From Nocardia cyriacigeorgica (GTDB taxonomy: Bacteria; Actinomycetota; Actinomycetes; Mycobacteriales; Mycobacteriaceae): 64,000 nucleotides of DNA. The stretch is taken from positions 1-64,000 of the forward strand of contig NZ_JAAGUY010000018.1 of the NCBI RefSeq assembly GCF_010868145.1, given 5' to 3'. Position 1 is the first letter of the stretch; every line of letters begins with the position of its first letter. The notes under the pieces were generated by a model. It made no database searches. It was not told where the DNA came from and saw only the letters and a program-made list of their open reading frames with translations. Shown here in pieces: positions 1 to 8,031 of this stretch. A program made the translations under genes and the position numbers.

Positions 1-177
1 CCAGCAAAAAGATTTGCTGACTAAATGTCCGACCTCAACACACGGGGGTATGAGAGGCCGGAACCAAATATATTATTTGGCACTGACATTCATCGACACA
101 CTATTGAGTTCTCAAAGAACAGGCGCACAAACATCCACTCCAGAATCTTGCTGGGGCTTCTGTGAGGCAACTTTTCT
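1..177 (-). other. rRNA operon leader (antitermination region), running off the left edge
   Basis: Read on the minus strand, this stretch follows two sigma70-like promoters and contains GTTCTTTGAGAACTCAATAG at 101-120. That sequence strongly resembles the boxA-type antitermination element ahead of 16S rRNA in mycobacteria and nocardiae. A short dyad, CCAAATATATTATTTGG, lies at 64-80. The 16S gene should begin just beyond base 1. tyrS upstream of an rrn operon is the arrangement known for rrnB of M. smegmatis. No rRNA is inside the window. Confidence 0.8.
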
Positions 178-206
178 AGCCTAGCCGGTCAGTGACTCAG
201 AGTCAA
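178..206 (-). promoter_or_regulatory. Proximal rRNA operon promoter
   Basis: On the minus strand, TTGACT (201-206) and TAGGCT (178-183) are separated by exactly 17 bases. This is a near-consensus housekeeping promoter of the kind seen ahead of actinobacterial rrn operons. The start would be near base 170, leaving the boxA-like element inside the transcript. It is the second of two promoters. Confidence 0.75.
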
Positions 207-304
207 ACCCTGGGTGGACCGGCCTATCAGGCGCTCCCCGTACTACCTCGTTTCCCAGGCCCTGTGGGCTCCGGGTCGGTGTCCGTGTCGCTCTGACGTT
301 GAAT

Positions 305-333
305 AAGTTACGCGGCGGAGAACATCACGTCAA
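305..333 (-). promoter_or_regulatory. Distal rRNA operon promoter
   Basis: On the minus strand, TTGACG (328-333) and TAACTT (305-310) are 17 bases apart. It lies between the tyrS terminator hairpin and the proximal promoter, so the rRNA operon appears to have two tandem promoters about 127 bp apart. Confidence 0.75.
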
Positions 334-391
334 ATCGCCACGTCAGCATCATGTTCGCGCAGGTCAGGGGCTTGTCATTGGCCTTGGAAAC

Positions 392-421
392 GGCCTGAAT
401 CACACGGATGTGACTCAGGCC
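392..421 (-). terminator. tyrS terminator hairpin
   Basis: Arms 392-404 and 409-421 form a 13-bp stem with one G-U pair around a 4-base loop, followed on the minus strand by GTTTCC. It sits just after the tyrS stop and just before the rRNA promoters, so it probably separates tyrS from the rRNA operon. Confidence 0.6.
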
Positions 422-428
422 ACCAAGA

Positions 429-1721
429 TCATTTTCCGTCGGCTCGCAGGACACCGGCGAAGTTGCGCTTGCCGCGTCGCAGCACCAGCCATCGTTCGTG
501 CAGGTAGTCCCCCGATTGCGGGGCCCATTCGATATCGGTGACGCGCTCGTTGTTCACCGACGCACCACCCTCGTTGACGGCGCGGCGGGCCGCACCGCGG
601 CTCTCGCACAGCCCGGTAGCGACCAGCAGATCAACAATCGTGTCGGGCTGGCCGGGTCCGATCTGGGCCACGGTCCCGTCCACCGCGGCCTCGCGCAGTG
701 CCGAGCCGAGGGTCGACTCGTCGAGGTCACGCAGATCGGCGCGACCGAAGAGGGCTTGGCTGGCGAGCTGGACGGCGCGGGTGTGCTCGGCACCGTGCAC
801 CAGATCGGTCATCTCCGCAGCGAGCCTGCGCTGGGCCTCCCTGGCGTGCGGGCGTTCGGCGGTGGCCTGCTCCAGCTCGGCGAGTTCGGCCTGATCGAGG
901 AAGGTGAACCAGCGCAGGTAGCGGACGACGTCGGCATCGGCGGTGTTCACGAAGTACTGGTACCAGGCGTAGGGGCTGGTCATCTCGGGGTCGAGCCAGA
1001 GACTGCCGCCTCCGGTTGACTTGCCGAACTTCTTGCCGTCGGCCGAGGTCACCAGTGGAACAGTCATGGCGTGCACGTGAGCGCCGTCGACGCGACGGTT
1101 CAGCTCGACGCCCGCGATGATGTTGCCCCACTGATCGGAGCCGCCGACCTGGAGCACACATCCGTGGTTGCGGCGCAACTGCAGGTAGTCGTTGGCCTGC
1201 AGCAGCATGTAGCTGAACTCGGTGTAGGAGATGCCGTCGCCGTCGAGCCGCCGTTTGACGGTGTCGCGAGCGAGCATGACGTTGACCGAGAAGTGTTTGC
1301 CGACATCGCGCAGGAAGTCCACAGCCGAGAGCTGACCGGTCCAGTCCATGTTGTTCACGATCATCGCGCCGGTCGGAGAATCGTCGATGTCGACGAAGCG
1401 CTCGAGCTGCGAGCGGATCCGATCGGCCCAGTCGGCAACGGTGTCGGCAGAGTTCATAGTGCGTTCGCCGACGTCGCGCGGGTCACCGATGAGTCCCGTG
1501 GCACCGCCGGCCAGCACGATCGGGCGATGCCCCGCGCGCTGGAACCGCTTCAAAGCCAGCAGCGGCACGAGGTGACCGGCGTGCAGGCTCGCCGCGGTGG
1601 GGTCGAACCCCGCATAGAGGCTCTGCGGGCCCTCGGCCAGCGCGGCGCGCAGGGCGTCGAGGTCGGTGGACTGCGCGATCAAACCGCGCCAGGTCAGTTC
1701 GTCGATGATGTGGCCGCTCAC
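429..1721 (-). CDS. tyrS: Tyrosyl-tRNA synthetase
   Basis: Class I aminoacyl-tRNA synthetase that charges tRNA-Tyr in the cytoplasm. The protein has about 430 residues, normal for the bacterial TyrS. The HIGH-type motif HAGH is at residues 47-50, preceded by GFDPTAASL. The KMSKS-type loop reads KFGKS at 231-235, a common TyrS variant. The tyrosine-binding region includes QVGGSDQWGN at 191-200, and an S4-like RNA-binding domain occupies about the last 65 residues. The GTG start at 1721 is preferred (MSGHIIDELTWRG) because it matches family N-termini and has a GGAAAG ribosome site; an upstream ATG at 1754 would add 11 atypical residues. The rRNA operon follows immediately on the same strand. 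Confidence 0.96.
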   Translation of the reverse strand: MSGHIIDELTWRGLIAQSTDLDALRAALAEGPQSLYAGFDPTAASLHAGHLVPLLALKRFQRAGHRPIVLAGGATGLIGDPRDVGERTMNSADTVADWADRIRSQLERFVDIDDSPTGAMIVNNMDWTGQLSAVDFLRDVGKHFSVNVMLARDTVKRRLDGDGISYTEFSYMLLQANDYLQLRRNHGCVLQVGGSDQWGNIIAGVELNRRVDGAHVHAMTVPLVTSADGKKFGKSTGGGSLWLDPEMTSPYAWYQYFVNTADADVVRYLRWFTFLDQAELAELEQATAERPHAREAQRRLAAEMTDLVHGAEHTRAVQLASQALFGRADLRDLDESTLGSALREAAVDGTVAQIGPGQPDTIVDLLVATGLCESRGAARRAVNEGGASVNNERVTDIEWAPQSGDYLHERWLVLRRGKRNFAGVLRADGK

Positions 1722-1927
1722 GCCATGCCATCTTTCCGTACGCCGGTACTGCACCGATGCCCAGGTCCCGGCACGAATTGCGGGACGGGCCGGAACCGTG
1801 GGGACCGGTGATCTGCCCAGGGACGGCGACGGCCACCTGGTGCGGCGCCCGGGGCTTCGCCGACCAGATGACCGTCGGACCGATCACCGCCAACCCGACA
1901 AGTGATCGATCGCGAAACGCACGACGC

Positions 1928-1951
1928 GGCGATCGGTGGGTACCGATCGCC
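1928..1951 (-). terminator. Hairpin downstream of the DoxX gene
   Basis: A perfect 10-bp inverted repeat, GGCGATCGGT (1928-1937) and ACCGATCGCC (1942-1951), with a 4-base loop, lies 20 bp past the stop of the minus-strand DoxX gene. No clear T-run follows, as is usual for actinobacterial terminators. The remainder of 1755-1970 shows nothing else recognisable. Confidence 0.55.
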
Positions 1952-1970
1952 GGTCGTGCTCAGGGCTGGG

Positions 1971-2399
1971 TCATCGCGAGAGTGCGCTGCGCAGGTCGGC
2001 GATGGTGGAGCGGCGCTCGTAAGCGATCCAGGCGAAGATCGCGGCCAGCACCAGCGGGAAGATCGCCATTTCGGGCGCATTGGCGATGAACGCCTGGGTG
2101 GCGGCGGCCAGCACGGTGAGAACGGTCAGGCCTGCGGCGGCAAGGGCGCTCACCTTCGGCACCATCAGCCCGACACCGCCCGCGACCTCGACGAGCCCGA
2201 TGAAGATCAGCAGCCCGATCGGGATGGTGAGGTTCTCCGGGGCGTTGTCCATCAGCGCTTGCGGCATCACCAGTTTCGGCCCGCCGGAGGCGATGATGAA
2301 GAACAGGCCGAGCACGATCTGCAAGGTCCACAGGACGCGGTTGCGGATGGAGCCCGGACGGTAGGCGACGGTGGTGGCGGTGGCGGTGTTGACGGTCAT
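1971..2399 (-). CDS. DoxX-family membrane protein
   Basis: Small integral membrane protein of 142 residues with four predicted membrane helices. The first is around residues 18-40 (VLWTLQIVLGLFFIIASGGPK); the others are around 56-76, 80-100 and 105-122. The pattern of a short cytosolic N-terminus, a conserved first helix ending in GGPKL, and a short basic tail with RRSTIADLR fits the DoxX/DoxD-like family. Some members associate with redox enzymes; the role here is unknown. The ATG at 2399 has a good GAAGGAATCG ribosome site; an in-frame ATG 60 codons upstream gives a non-family N-terminus. It appears monocistronic. Confidence 0.75.
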   Translation of the reverse strand: MTVNTATATTVAYRPGSIRNRVLWTLQIVLGLFFIIASGGPKLVMPQALMDNAPENLTIPIGLLIFIGLVEVAGGVGLMVPKVSALAAAGLTVLTVLAAATQAFIANAPEMAIFPLVLAAIFAWIAYERRSTIADLRSALSR

Positions 2400-2503
2400 G
2401 TCGATTCCTTCGGGTCGTGCGCGCCGGGTTGGTAGCGCGTTCACCAGACAAGACGGAGCCGCCTCGGGAAATTCATCGCACCCGCCGAGAAACTTCCTCC
2501 GAG

Positions 2504-3115
2504 CTAGCCGGCCTCGGCCGCCCGCGGACTGCGCCGATAGGCCGAAACCGCAGGTGAATCCGGCAACCACAGCCGCCATGGGCGGTCGGCGGCAAGGCTC
2601 ACACCCACCCGTGGCCCTTCGGCGATCGCCGAAGGGTCCAGTGCCGGACCGAGTTCGAGGCGGATCGGCGACGCGGCGTCGAACAACCGGGTCCCGTAGT
2701 CGTCCAAGGTGATTCCGAGCGCACTGCCGAGATTTCCCGGCCCACGGGCGAGCGCGGTATCGCTACGCGCGGCGACGCGGCGGCCGCGGGCCACCTCCGC
2801 ACCCGCGACGACCTCACCCGACCGGATCAGGACCGCACTGGCGACGCCGTCGGGTCCGCTGGTGACATTGACGCAGGTGTGCATGCCGTAGCTGAAGTAG
2901 ACGTACAGCACCCCGGGCGGTCCGAACATGACGGCGTTGCGCGGGGTTCTGCCGCGGCCGGAGTGCGCCGCCGGGTCGTGCCACGGCCCCTCCGGGTCTC
3001 CCCCGTACGCCTCCACCTCGACGATGCGCACCCCGACCGGGCCCGACCACAGCGTCGCGCCGAGCAATCGGTGCGCAGCCGCCAGCGGTTCCACGGCAAG
3101 TTCCTCGGCACTCAC
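2504..3115 (-). CDS. mpg: DNA-3-methyladenine glycosylase (AAG/MPG type)
   Basis: Base-excision repair glycosylase that removes alkylated purines such as 3-methyladenine from DNA. The protein has 203 residues. The catalytic core IVEVEAYGG (residues 31-39) carries the putative general base Glu35 and base-stacking Tyr37. It is followed by the family pattern HDPAAHSGRGRTPRNAVMFG. ALARGPGNL and the C-terminal VGVS..DRPWRLW and AYRRS are also typical. The GTG at 3115 gives MSAEELAVEP, which agrees with the mycobacterial protein next to tyrS, and has a GGGAGAA ribosome site. An ATG at 3160 would add 15 unlikely residues. Confidence 0.93.
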   Translation of the reverse strand: MSAEELAVEPLAAAHRLLGATLWSGPVGVRIVEVEAYGGDPEGPWHDPAAHSGRGRTPRNAVMFGPPGVLYVYFSYGMHTCVNVTSGPDGVASAVLIRSGEVVAGAEVARGRRVAARSDTALARGPGNLGSALGITLDDYGTRLFDAASPIRLELGPALDPSAIAEGPRVGVSLAADRPWRLWLPDSPAVSAYRRSPRAAEAG

Positions 3116-3289
3116 GCCAGGGATTCTCCCAGCCGGACACGACCGGCGCAGCGGCCGCATCCGAACTCTGCCAGAGCGGGGTCGACCAACTCATGGTGGA
3201 GCGGCGACGCCCGGCACACCCGGGCGGGCCATGCCCGGCGGTGCCGGTCGGTCGATTCCGCAGGCGACGTGGCGACGGTCCCGGACCGA

Positions 3290-4228
3290 TCACTCATGCC
3301 CGGCCGGGTCCTGCCGATTCACCAGGCTCGCCAGTCCGGCGAGCTTGTCGGGATTGACTTGGAAGCGCACGTTCTGGATCCGGCCGTCGACCAGGTCGAA
3401 GGTGATGGCGCCGACGAGGAGATCGCCGAGCACACCGACGAGGCCGAGTTCGCCGTTGATGGTGGTCGCATCGAGTTCGATGCCGGTGAGGATGGGTTTG
3501 GCCAAGACTCCGAGCAGCCACCGGGCGACGTGGTCGGGGCCGTGCAGTGGGCGACGTGCCGCGGTGATCTTGCCACCGCCGTCGTTCCACAACGTGACGT
3601 CGGGGGCGAGCAATTCCATCAACGCGTTCAGGTCTCCGCCTCGGCAAGCGGCGAGAAATCGGTCGGTCACGGCTTCGCGCGCGGCCCTATCGGTGTCGAA
3701 GCGGGGACGTCTGGACTGAACGTGGGAGCGGGCGCGATACGCGATCTGGCGCACGCTCGCCTCGGGGCGGTCGAGGAACTCGCCGATCTCGGCGTGGGTG
3801 TAGCCGAAGACTTCGCGCAGCACGAAGACGGCGCGTTCGACCGGGCCCAGTGTTTCGAGGACGACGAGCATGGCGGTCGAGACTGTGTCGGCCAATTCGG
3901 TCTCCTCCGCGGCGGCGGGCGCGGTCAGCAGGGGTTCGGGCAGCCACGGACCGATGTATGTCTCGCGGGTGGCACGCGCGGAGGTGAGCCGGTTCAAGGC
4001 CAGATTGGTGACGATGCGGACCAGGTACGCCTTCGGGTGTGTGACGGTGTGCTGGTCGATCGAATGCCATTTCAGCCAGGTGTCCTGCAGGACGTCTTCG
4101 GCATCGGTGACGCTGCCGAGCATCTGGTACGCGGTGCTGAACAGCAGTCGTCGATGTTCGGCGAACGGGTCGGCCCGAGTCGTGGGTGTTTGCTGTTCGG
4201 ACGCGGGCTCGAGGTGGTCGCGGGCCAT
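3290..4228 (-). CDS. ECF41-type (SigJ-like) RNA polymerase sigma factor with SnoaL-like C-terminal domain
   Basis: Extracytoplasmic-function sigma factor of 312 residues. Region sigma2 spans about residues 22-90 (AYQMLGSVTDAEDVLQDTWLKW) and sigma4 about 125-172 (FGYTHAEIGEFL..SVRQ). A C-terminal SnoaL-like domain fills about 185-305. It carries the two hallmarks of group ECF41: a DGGGK motif (216-220) in the extension and NPDKL (292-296) near the end. In that family the extension modulates activity and replaces an anti-sigma factor. It lies 71 bp downstream of an FAD oxidoreductase on the same strand, the usual ECF41 layout of a redox enzyme plus its sigma factor. The SD is AAGGATG. Confidence 0.9.
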   Translation of the reverse strand: MARDHLEPASEQQTPTTRADPFAEHRRLLFSTAYQMLGSVTDAEDVLQDTWLKWHSIDQHTVTHPKAYLVRIVTNLALNRLTSARATRETYIGPWLPEPLLTAPAAAEETELADTVSTAMLVVLETLGPVERAVFVLREVFGYTHAEIGEFLDRPEASVRQIAYRARSHVQSRRPRFDTDRAAREAVTDRFLAACRGGDLNALMELLAPDVTLWNDGGGKITAARRPLHGPDHVARWLLGVLAKPILTGIELDATTINGELGLVGVLGDLLVGAITFDLVDGRIQNVRFQVNPDKLAGLASLVNRQDPAGHE

Positions 4229-4255
4229 GGTGTCATCCTTCCCAGCGGAGCCGGG

Positions 4256-4290
4256 ATCGGTGACCGGATCACGGCATTCCGGTCACCGAT
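4256..4290 (-). terminator. Perfect 13-bp inverted repeat between oxidoreductase and sigma factor genes
   Basis: ATCGGTGACCGGA (4256-4268) and TCCGGTCACCGAT (4278-4290) flank a 9-base loop. It occupies most of the gap between the stop of the flavoprotein gene and the start of the sigma gene. It could terminate or attenuate readthrough into the sigma gene, or protect the upstream mRNA. There is no T-run, so true termination is uncertain. Confidence 0.6.
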
Positions 4291-4299
4291 CATGGAACC

Positions 4300-5487
4300 T
4301 CATGCGTGGACGCGGGTCGCGCGGCCGCCCTTTGACAGTGACACCGAGATGGTCATCTGCCTGCTCATCCGGAAGATCGGCACCGGGCTGCTGCTGACGG
4401 CGTCCTTGTACCAGACCGCGGCCCGGCCCTTCAGGTACCAGCGCCGCGGTGTGTCGTCGGCGTGGGTGAACTGGATGACGGCATCGCGGCGGCCGAGGCT
4501 GACCGGCTGGTGGAAATAGCCGAACCGGAAGGGCTTCACCTGCTTGCCGCGCAGTCTGCGCGCGAGGGTGTCGGCCACATAGGCGGCGGTGGGCATGCCG
4601 CTCTGGCAGGTGCCGTGGATGCGCCCCCACGCCTGTTCGACCGCGGCAGCGTCGCCGACGGCGTGGATCTCCGGATGCGACAGCGAACGCAGGGTCGGAT
4701 CGACCAGGACCAGACCGCGATCGTCGGTAGCAATGCCGGCCTCGGTCGCCAGTGGTGCGACCTGCACACCAGCGGTCCACAGGGTGAGATCCGCGGGCAC
4801 GAGTTCGCCGTCGGCCAGTTCGATGGCGTCGGGCAGCACCTTGCTCACGGGGGTGCCGATGCGACGGGCGATGCCGAGCCGGTCCAGCGCACGGTCGAGG
4901 TAGGCGCGTGCCCGCTCGCCCATCATTGCGCCGGGCTCGCCGTTGCTGATCAACGTCACGCGGACACCGGGGTGGCTTTCCGCGATCTCGGTAGCGGCCT
5001 CGATTCCGGTCAGGCCGCCGCCGCAGACCGCGACGGTGCCGCCGCACGCGGCCATGGTGGCCAGCCGTTGGGAGAACTCGTGCGCACGGCGCGGATCGTC
5101 GAGCGTCCAGGCATGCTCGACGACGCCGGGCACGCGGTGGGTGTCGGCTCGGCTGCCGAGCGCGTAGATCAGTTCGTCGTAGGGCAGCGTGGTCGTGCTG
5201 TCGACGGTGACTCGGCGAGCCCGCGGGTCGATGGCGGTGGCTCGGCCCCGGACGAATTCGATGCCGGTGCCGTCGAGCAGGTCGGGGATTCGATAGTCGG
5301 CCAGCTCCTGACCGGCGGCGATCTGATGCGAGCGCAGCCGTTCGGTGAAGCGATCCGACGGGTTGATCAGGGTGACCCGGACGCCGCGGCCGCGGGTGCG
5401 GTGGGCCAGCCGGACGGCGGTGAGCATGCCGGTATAGCCGGCGCCGACGATGACGACGCGGTGTTCGGTGGTCGCGATGGTGGTCAT
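4300..5487 (-). CDS. NDH-2-like FAD-dependent NAD(P)H oxidoreductase
   Basis: Pyridine nucleotide-disulfide oxidoreductase-fold flavoprotein of 395 residues. It has an N-terminal FAD dinucleotide fold VVIVGAGYTG (11-20), an NAD(P)H fold CGGGLTGIEAA (155-165) and the C-terminal FAD contact HAVGDAAAV (275-283). The arrangement resembles type II NADH dehydrogenases and carotenoid- or quinone-linked oxidoreductases. No C-terminal membrane helix is obvious, so membrane association is uncertain. It is the upstream partner of the ECF41 sigma factor, and these sigma factors characteristically control a neighbouring oxidoreductase. The 200-bp divergent region upstream holds a Crp/GlxR-like site and a TGTCAC element (5565-5570). 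Confidence 0.85.
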   Translation of the reverse strand: MTTIATTEHRVVIVGAGYTGMLTAVRLAHRTRGRGVRVTLINPSDRFTERLRSHQIAAGQELADYRIPDLLDGTGIEFVRGRATAIDPRARRVTVDSTTTLPYDELIYALGSRADTHRVPGVVEHAWTLDDPRRAHEFSQRLATMAACGGTVAVCGGGLTGIEAATEIAESHPGVRVTLISNGEPGAMMGERARAYLDRALDRLGIARRIGTPVSKVLPDAIELADGELVPADLTLWTAGVQVAPLATEAGIATDDRGLVLVDPTLRSLSHPEIHAVGDAAAVEQAWGRIHGTCQSGMPTAAYVADTLARRLRGKQVKPFRFGYFHQPVSLGRRDAVIQFTHADDTPRRWYLKGRAAVWYKDAVSSSPVPIFRMSRQMTISVSLSKGGRATRVHA

Positions 5488-5578
5488 GGCTTTCGCTCCT
5501 CGGTCGAGTCACCCGGGGTTTCCTCGGCTGGTGACGACCATGGGACAAATGAGCTCGCTCGGACGTGACACTCCACAA

Positions 5579-5594
5579 TGTGAACTGGATCACA
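5579..5594. promoter_or_regulatory. Perfect Crp/GlxR-type binding site
   Basis: TGTGA (5579-5583), six bases, TCACA (5590-5594) is an exact match to the TGTGA-N6-TCACA consensus of actinobacterial Crp/GlxR regulators. It lies 92 bp ahead of the multicopper oxidase start and the same distance ahead of the flavoprotein start, in their shared divergent region. A role in cAMP-linked control of both is inferred. Confidence 0.7.
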
Positions 5595-5685
5595 GTTCAT
5601 AGGTGATCGCTTCAGGGTCGAACCAGGGCCCGATCAGGGCCGGTCCCCGATGTGTGAAAGCCCTGGTAATCCCTAGCGTCGGAAT

Positions 5686-7206
5686 ATGTTTCGCAGGACA
5701 AGAGCTGCCGCCGTGCGCCGGCTGATAGTTGTTGCCGCGTCGGCACTGATGGTGGCCGCGCTCGCCGTGCTGATCGGTGTGGTGGTTGTGTATCAGCGCG
5801 CTGATGTCAGCACCGTCGGGGCGGTCGAATTCACCGATGAGCTACCAATTCCGCCGTTGGCCGATTCGCGGGTCGAGGCTGATGGAACCCGGGTCTTCGA
5901 CCTGGAGATGCGGGCGGGCCGCGCGGAATTCCGGCCGGGGCAGTTCACCGATACCTGGGGATTCAACGGCGCCTATCTCGGCCCCACACTGCGGGCATCG
6001 CGGGGTGAGCGGGTGCGGGTCCAGGTTCACAATGCGCTGGCGGAGGCGTCAACGGTGCACTGGCACGGGATGCATCTGCCTGCGGCGATGGATGGTGGGC
6101 CGCATCAGATGGTCGAGCCGGGCGCGGACTGGGCACCGCAGTGGACGATCGATCAGCCCGCGGCGACCCTCTGGTACCACCCGCATCCGCATGGCGAGAC
6201 CGAATCCCATGTGCGGCGCGGGTTGGCGGGAGTGTTCTTGCTCGATGATCCGGCCGCCGATGCGCTCACGTTGCCGCGAACCTACGGGGTCGACGATCTG
6301 CCGATCATCGTGCAGGACGTCAAGTTCCGCGGCGACCAGTTCGACAGCGCCCACGCTATGTTCCGTGACGTGGGCTTTCTCGGCGATGAGACCGTGGTCA
6401 ACGGCGCACTCGCCCCCTTCCGGACGGTGGGCGACGAGTTGGTACGGCTGCGGCTGCTCAACGCCTCCACCGCGCGCAGCTACACCTTCGGCTTCTCCGA
6501 CGGCCGCCCGTTCGCCCTCATCGGCACCGATGGCGGCCTGGTGGAGCGGCCCGCAGAGCTGAACCGGATTCAGCTCTCGCCGGGTGAGCGCGCCGAGGTC
6601 GTCGTGCGATTCGAGCCGGGCACGCCGACAACGCTGCGCAGCTATCCGCTCGATGCCGGACTGGATTTCTGGACCCAACGTTTCAGCGGCGGCGACGACA
6701 CCTTCGACATCATGCAGTTCCGGCCGGCCGACACTCTGCGGCCTTCGCCCGCCTTGCCCGCCGCCCTTGTCCGGCCCGAGATCCCCGATGGGTCCGGTGC
6801 CGTGGCCGAGCGCGAGTTCGACCTGAGCTTCGGTTCGATCAACGGTCAGCAGATGGCGATGGACCGGGTGGATTTCGCCGTGACGCGTGGCAGCACCGAG
6901 ATCTGGACGGTCCGCAATATCGACGGGATGCCGCACAACTTCCACGTCCATGATGTGCAGTTCCGGGTGCTCGAACGCGATGGGTCGGCGCCCCCACCGG
7001 CACTATCGGGGCCCAAGGACACCGTCTTCCTGCCGCCGGGCGGTTCGGTCCGGCTCGCCCTTCGCTTCGATGGGCCTGCCGACCCGCAGACGCCGTACAT
7101 GTATCACTGTCATCTGCTCTGGCATGAGGACACGGGAATGATGGGCCAGTTCGTGGTCGTGGAACCCGGCGGTGCGGCGGCCACGCCACCCGTTCACGGG
7201 CATTGA
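5686..7206 (+). CDS. Membrane-anchored or exported multicopper oxidase (CueO/bilirubin-oxidase type)
   Basis: Three-domain copper oxidase of 506 residues. The N-terminus has basic residues followed by a hydrophobic segment at about 13-36, acting as a signal anchor or Sec signal, so catalysis is outside the cytoplasm. Copper ligands are all present: HWHGMH (125-130), WYHPHPHG (163-170), HNFHVH (417-422) and HCHLLWHEDTGMM (474-486) with the type 1 Cys and Met ligands. It probably oxidises Cu(I), Fe(II) or phenolic substrates with reduction of O2 to water. It is divergent from the flavoprotein and sigma factor pair and may share their Crp-like site. No twin-arginine motif is clear. Confidence 0.92.
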   Translation: MFRRTRAAAVRRLIVVAASALMVAALAVLIGVVVVYQRADVSTVGAVEFTDELPIPPLADSRVEADGTRVFDLEMRAGRAEFRPGQFTDTWGFNGAYLGPTLRASRGERVRVQVHNALAEASTVHWHGMHLPAAMDGGPHQMVEPGADWAPQWTIDQPAATLWYHPHPHGETESHVRRGLAGVFLLDDPAADALTLPRTYGVDDLPIIVQDVKFRGDQFDSAHAMFRDVGFLGDETVVNGALAPFRTVGDELVRLRLLNASTARSYTFGFSDGRPFALIGTDGGLVERPAELNRIQLSPGERAEVVVRFEPGTPTTLRSYPLDAGLDFWTQRFSGGDDTFDIMQFRPADTLRPSPALPAALVRPEIPDGSGAVAEREFDLSFGSINGQQMAMDRVDFAVTRGSTEIWTVRNIDGMPHNFHVHDVQFRVLERDGSAPPPALSGPKDTVFLPPGGSVRLALRFDGPADPQTPYMYHCHLLWHEDTGMMGQFVVVEPGGAAATPPVHGH

Positions 7207-7254
7207 CCAATTGTCTTCGTACAGGGTCTTGCGCGCCTCTGACCTGCGGCGCTA

Positions 7255-7290
7255 AATTCATCAGACAGTGAATTCACCACTCGATGAATT
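7255..7290. promoter_or_regulatory. Nested concentric palindrome, probable TetR operator
   Basis: An outer inverted repeat, AATTCATC (7255-7262) and GATGAATT (7283-7290), and an inner palindrome, GTGAATTCAC (7268-7277), share exactly the same centre. The element ends 10 bp before the ATG of the ABC transporter operon, which also encodes a TetR regulator. Autoregulation by that regulator is inferred. Confidence 0.65.
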
Positions 7291-7299
7291 GAGGCGGCC

Positions 7300-8031
7300 A
7301 TGTCGCACACCCCGTCATCACCGGCCGTGGAGGTGGACGGCCTCACCGTGCACCGCGGTGGACGCGAAGTCCTGCACGGCGTGTCACTGACCATTCCCCG
7401 CGGGTCGATCACCGGGCTACTCGGCCCATCCGGTTGCGGTAAGACGACGTTGATGCGCAGCATCGTCGGCACGCAGATCGTGGCGTCGGGCGAGGTCAGG
7501 GCCCTTGGGATGCCTGCGGGATCGGCGATGCTGCGCAGACGCATCGGCTATGTCACCCAGTCGCCCAGCATCTATCCCGATATCAGCGTGCGCGACAACG
7601 TCGCCTATTTCGCTGCGCTCTACCGCGGCGATCGCGGCGATATCGACGAAGCGCTCGGCGCCGTCGGTCTGCTCGACTATCAGCACCAGCGCGGCGACGA
7701 ATTGTCCGGTGGGCAGCTCACCCGCGCCTCGCTGGCCTGCGCACTGGTGGCCTCGCCGGAGCTGCTCGTCCTCGATGAACCGACCGTCGGGCTCGATCCG
7801 GTGCTGCGGGTCGATCTGTGGAAGCAGTTCCGTGAGCTCGCCGCCACCGGCACCACGCTGCTGGTGTCCAGTCACGTCATGGACGAGGCCGACCACTGCG
7901 ATCGGCTGCTGCTCATGCGCGAGGGCAACCTCCTTGCACAGCTCAGCCCGGACGAACTGCGAAACGAAACCGGCGAACAAAACCTCGAACAGGCCTTCTT
8001 GAGCCTCATCACGATGGGAAAGGCAGCATGA
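7300..8031 (+). CDS. ABC transporter ATP-binding protein (multidrug/ABC-2 type)
   Basis: Cytosolic ATPase subunit of 243 residues. Walker A GPSGCGKTT is at 42-50, the Q-loop at VTQSPS (85-90), the signature LSGGQ at 135-139, Walker B LLVLDE at 155-160 and the switch His in SSHVMDEAD. The organisation is that of the CcmA/DrrA/NodI exporter ATPases. The stop overlaps the start of the permease gene by 4 bp, and a TetR regulator overlaps the permease in turn, so the three form one operon. The substrate is unknown; drug or lipid export is typical. Confidence 0.93.
   Translation: MSHTPSSPAVEVDGLTVHRGGREVLHGVSLTIPRGSITGLLGPSGCGKTTLMRSIVGTQIVASGEVRALGMPAGSAMLRRRIGYVTQSPSIYPDISVRDNVAYFAALYRGDRGDIDEALGAVGLLDYQHQRGDELSGGQLTRASLACALVASPELLVLDEPTVGLDPVLRVDLWKQFRELAATGTTLLVSSHVMDEADHCDRLLLMREGNLLAQLSPDELRNETGEQNLEQAFLSLITMGKAA

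Noticed and set aside
1755..1927. Possible gene between tyrS and the DoxX gene
   Set aside because: Open frames here are extensions or antisense of neighbours without ribosome sites or domains.
5521..5575. ECF41 promoter upstream of the flavoprotein gene
   Set aside because: A TGTCAC element is present at 5565-5570 (minus strand), but no matching CGTC box occurs at the expected spacing, so a promoter was not annotated.
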